A stretch of 64,000 nucleotides of DNA, from positions 87,690 to 151,689 of the forward strand of contig CACSIO010000023.1 in the NCBI GenBank assembly GCA_902705865.1, given 5' to 3'. The position numbers and the translations under genes are program-made. This stretch comes from BD1-7 clade bacterium (GTDB lineage: Bacteria > Pseudomonadota > Gammaproteobacteria > Pseudomonadales > DT-91). The notes under the pieces were generated by a model, which made no database searches, had not been told where the DNA came from, and was given only the letters and a program-made list of their open reading frames with translations. Shown here in pieces: positions 63,408-64,000 of this stretch; position 1 is the stretch's first letter; every line of letters begins with the position of its first letter.

Positions 63408-64000
63408 TTAAGCAATAGCATCATCCGCGACAAAATACTTCGGATCTTCAACAACGTTAGCTTCTACCAAGTCGCCAGCTTTAGACAATAAACGCTTACA
63501 ATCACCACTCAAGTGAATCAAATGCAAGGTTTTACCCGCTTGCTGATAACGCTCTGCTAAGCCATCGATCGCAGTAATACCGGAATGATCAGCAACGCGT
63601 GAATGAGCAAAATCAATCACCACATCATCTAAGTCATCTGCCGGTGTAAATTGCTCGACAAACTCCGAGGTTGAGGCAAAAAACAGTGGGCCATGTACTT
63701 CATAATACGTCGAATTTTCACGCCCTTCACGACGAATCACCGAGATGTGTTTGGCATGTTCCCATGCAAACGCCAACGCTGATACGATCACACCAACAAC
63801 AACCGCAAAGGCCAAGTCGGTTGCCACGGTAACACCAGAAACCAGAATGATCACCAAGGCATCCATACGCGGTACCTTGTTCATAATGCGGAAGCTGGAC
63901 CATTCAAACGTACCGATAACCACAATAAACATAACGCCAACCAGAGCAGCAACCGGAATCTGTTCGATCAATGAAGAAGCAAACAAGATAAACGCCAATA
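63408..64000 (-). CDS. SulP family anion permease, C-terminal part with STAS domain (truncated by window edge)
   Basis: At least 197 residues visible; the N-terminal and central membrane part is outside the window. The visible piece contains the last membrane helices ('VAALVGVMFIVVIGTFEWSSF', 'LAFAVVVGVIVSALAFAW') and a STAS domain (about 95-190, 'GPLFFASTSEFVEQFTPADDLDDVVIDFAHSRVADHSGITAI'). The family exchanges sulfate, bicarbonate or other anions. Ions and partners cannot be read from this fragment. It ends after the bidirectional terminator at 63323. Confidence 0.92.
   Translation of the reverse strand, partial: LAFILFASSLIEQIPVAALVGVMFIVVIGTFEWSSFRIMNKVPRMDALVIILVSGVTVATDLAFAVVVGVIVSALAFAWEHAKHISVIRREGRENSTYYEVHGPLFFASTSEFVEQFTPADDLDDVVIDFAHSRVADHSGITAIDGLAERYQQAGKTLHLIHLSGDCKRLLSKAGDLVEANVVEDPKYFVADDAIA

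Overview
The window looks like a 64 kb piece of chromosome from a free-living, probably marine, heterotrophic Gammaproteobacterium of Oceanospirillales/Cellvibrionales type. The evidence is the gene set: YiaV/YiaW, TypA, YejK, SfsA, YaiL (DUF2058), PpnP, MsrA, OMPLA, GlnK-AmtB, MarC, an AlgE-like porin, a TonB-dependent receptor, a phytase, a sodium symporter and spondin-domain proteins. I cannot assign a genus. No tRNA, rRNA, CRISPR array, integrase or insertion sequence is visible. Most of the window reads as core genome with small accessory cassettes.

Layout. 0-6.2 kb: a plus-strand export operon (MFS permease cut by the window edge, a reduced adaptor-like protein, an RND pump, a Bcr/CflA permease). 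6.3-13 kb: minus-strand envelope genes (YiaV-YiaW, an MscS channel, a RoxA-like di-heme cytochrome lipoprotein, an Omp85-type barrel). 13-14.6 kb: an acyl carrier protein plus LpxL-like acyltransferase cassette behind an 8-bp tandem repeat. 14.6-19.3 kb: beta-propeller lipoprotein/DUF6502 pair and typA. 19.7-22.6 kb: glutamate decarboxylase and an alginate-export-like porin. 22.7-31.4 kb: a divergent phosphate-scavenging locus, with degenerate GGDEF protein-AraC regulator-PhoA on one side and TonB receptor-beta-propeller phytase on the other. Each side has a PhoB-type box followed after 10 bp by a -10-like hexamer. 31.6-42.8 kb: housekeeping and small metabolic genes, including a double winged-helix protein with a nuclease-like tail.

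42.8-43.7 kb has no recognisable conserved gene. It holds a good sigma-54 promoter sequence, a 39-bp inverted repeat about 160 bp upstream in enhancer position, small reading frames and a strong terminator. I consider it the best candidate for an undescribed unit. 43.7-49.9 kb: UspA, a hybrid 7TMR-DISM kinase, exported MsrA and an OmpR-type two-component system. The two-component genes lie directly downstream of two tandem spondin-domain proteins (50-51.6 kb). 51.8-54.6 kb: a cysteine-free Crp/Fnr regulator, a DUF2970 protein and a PAS-AAA+ sigma-54 activator, with two identical 10-bp palindromes 20 bp apart between the last two. 54.7-57.5 kb: PldA and glnK-amtB. 57.7-64 kb: small acidic and secreted proteins between near-identical terminators, SfsA, YaiL, a DUF4124 metallopeptidase, a thiamine-binding-type protein, a PA-IL-like protein and a truncated SulP transporter.

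Three themes link the genes: phosphorus acquisition (PhoA, phytase, its receptor), envelope biogenesis and efflux, and nitrogen/sigma-54 control (glnK-amtB, the activator and the sigma-54 transcript). All functional statements rest on reading motifs and remembered family features; no database search was run.
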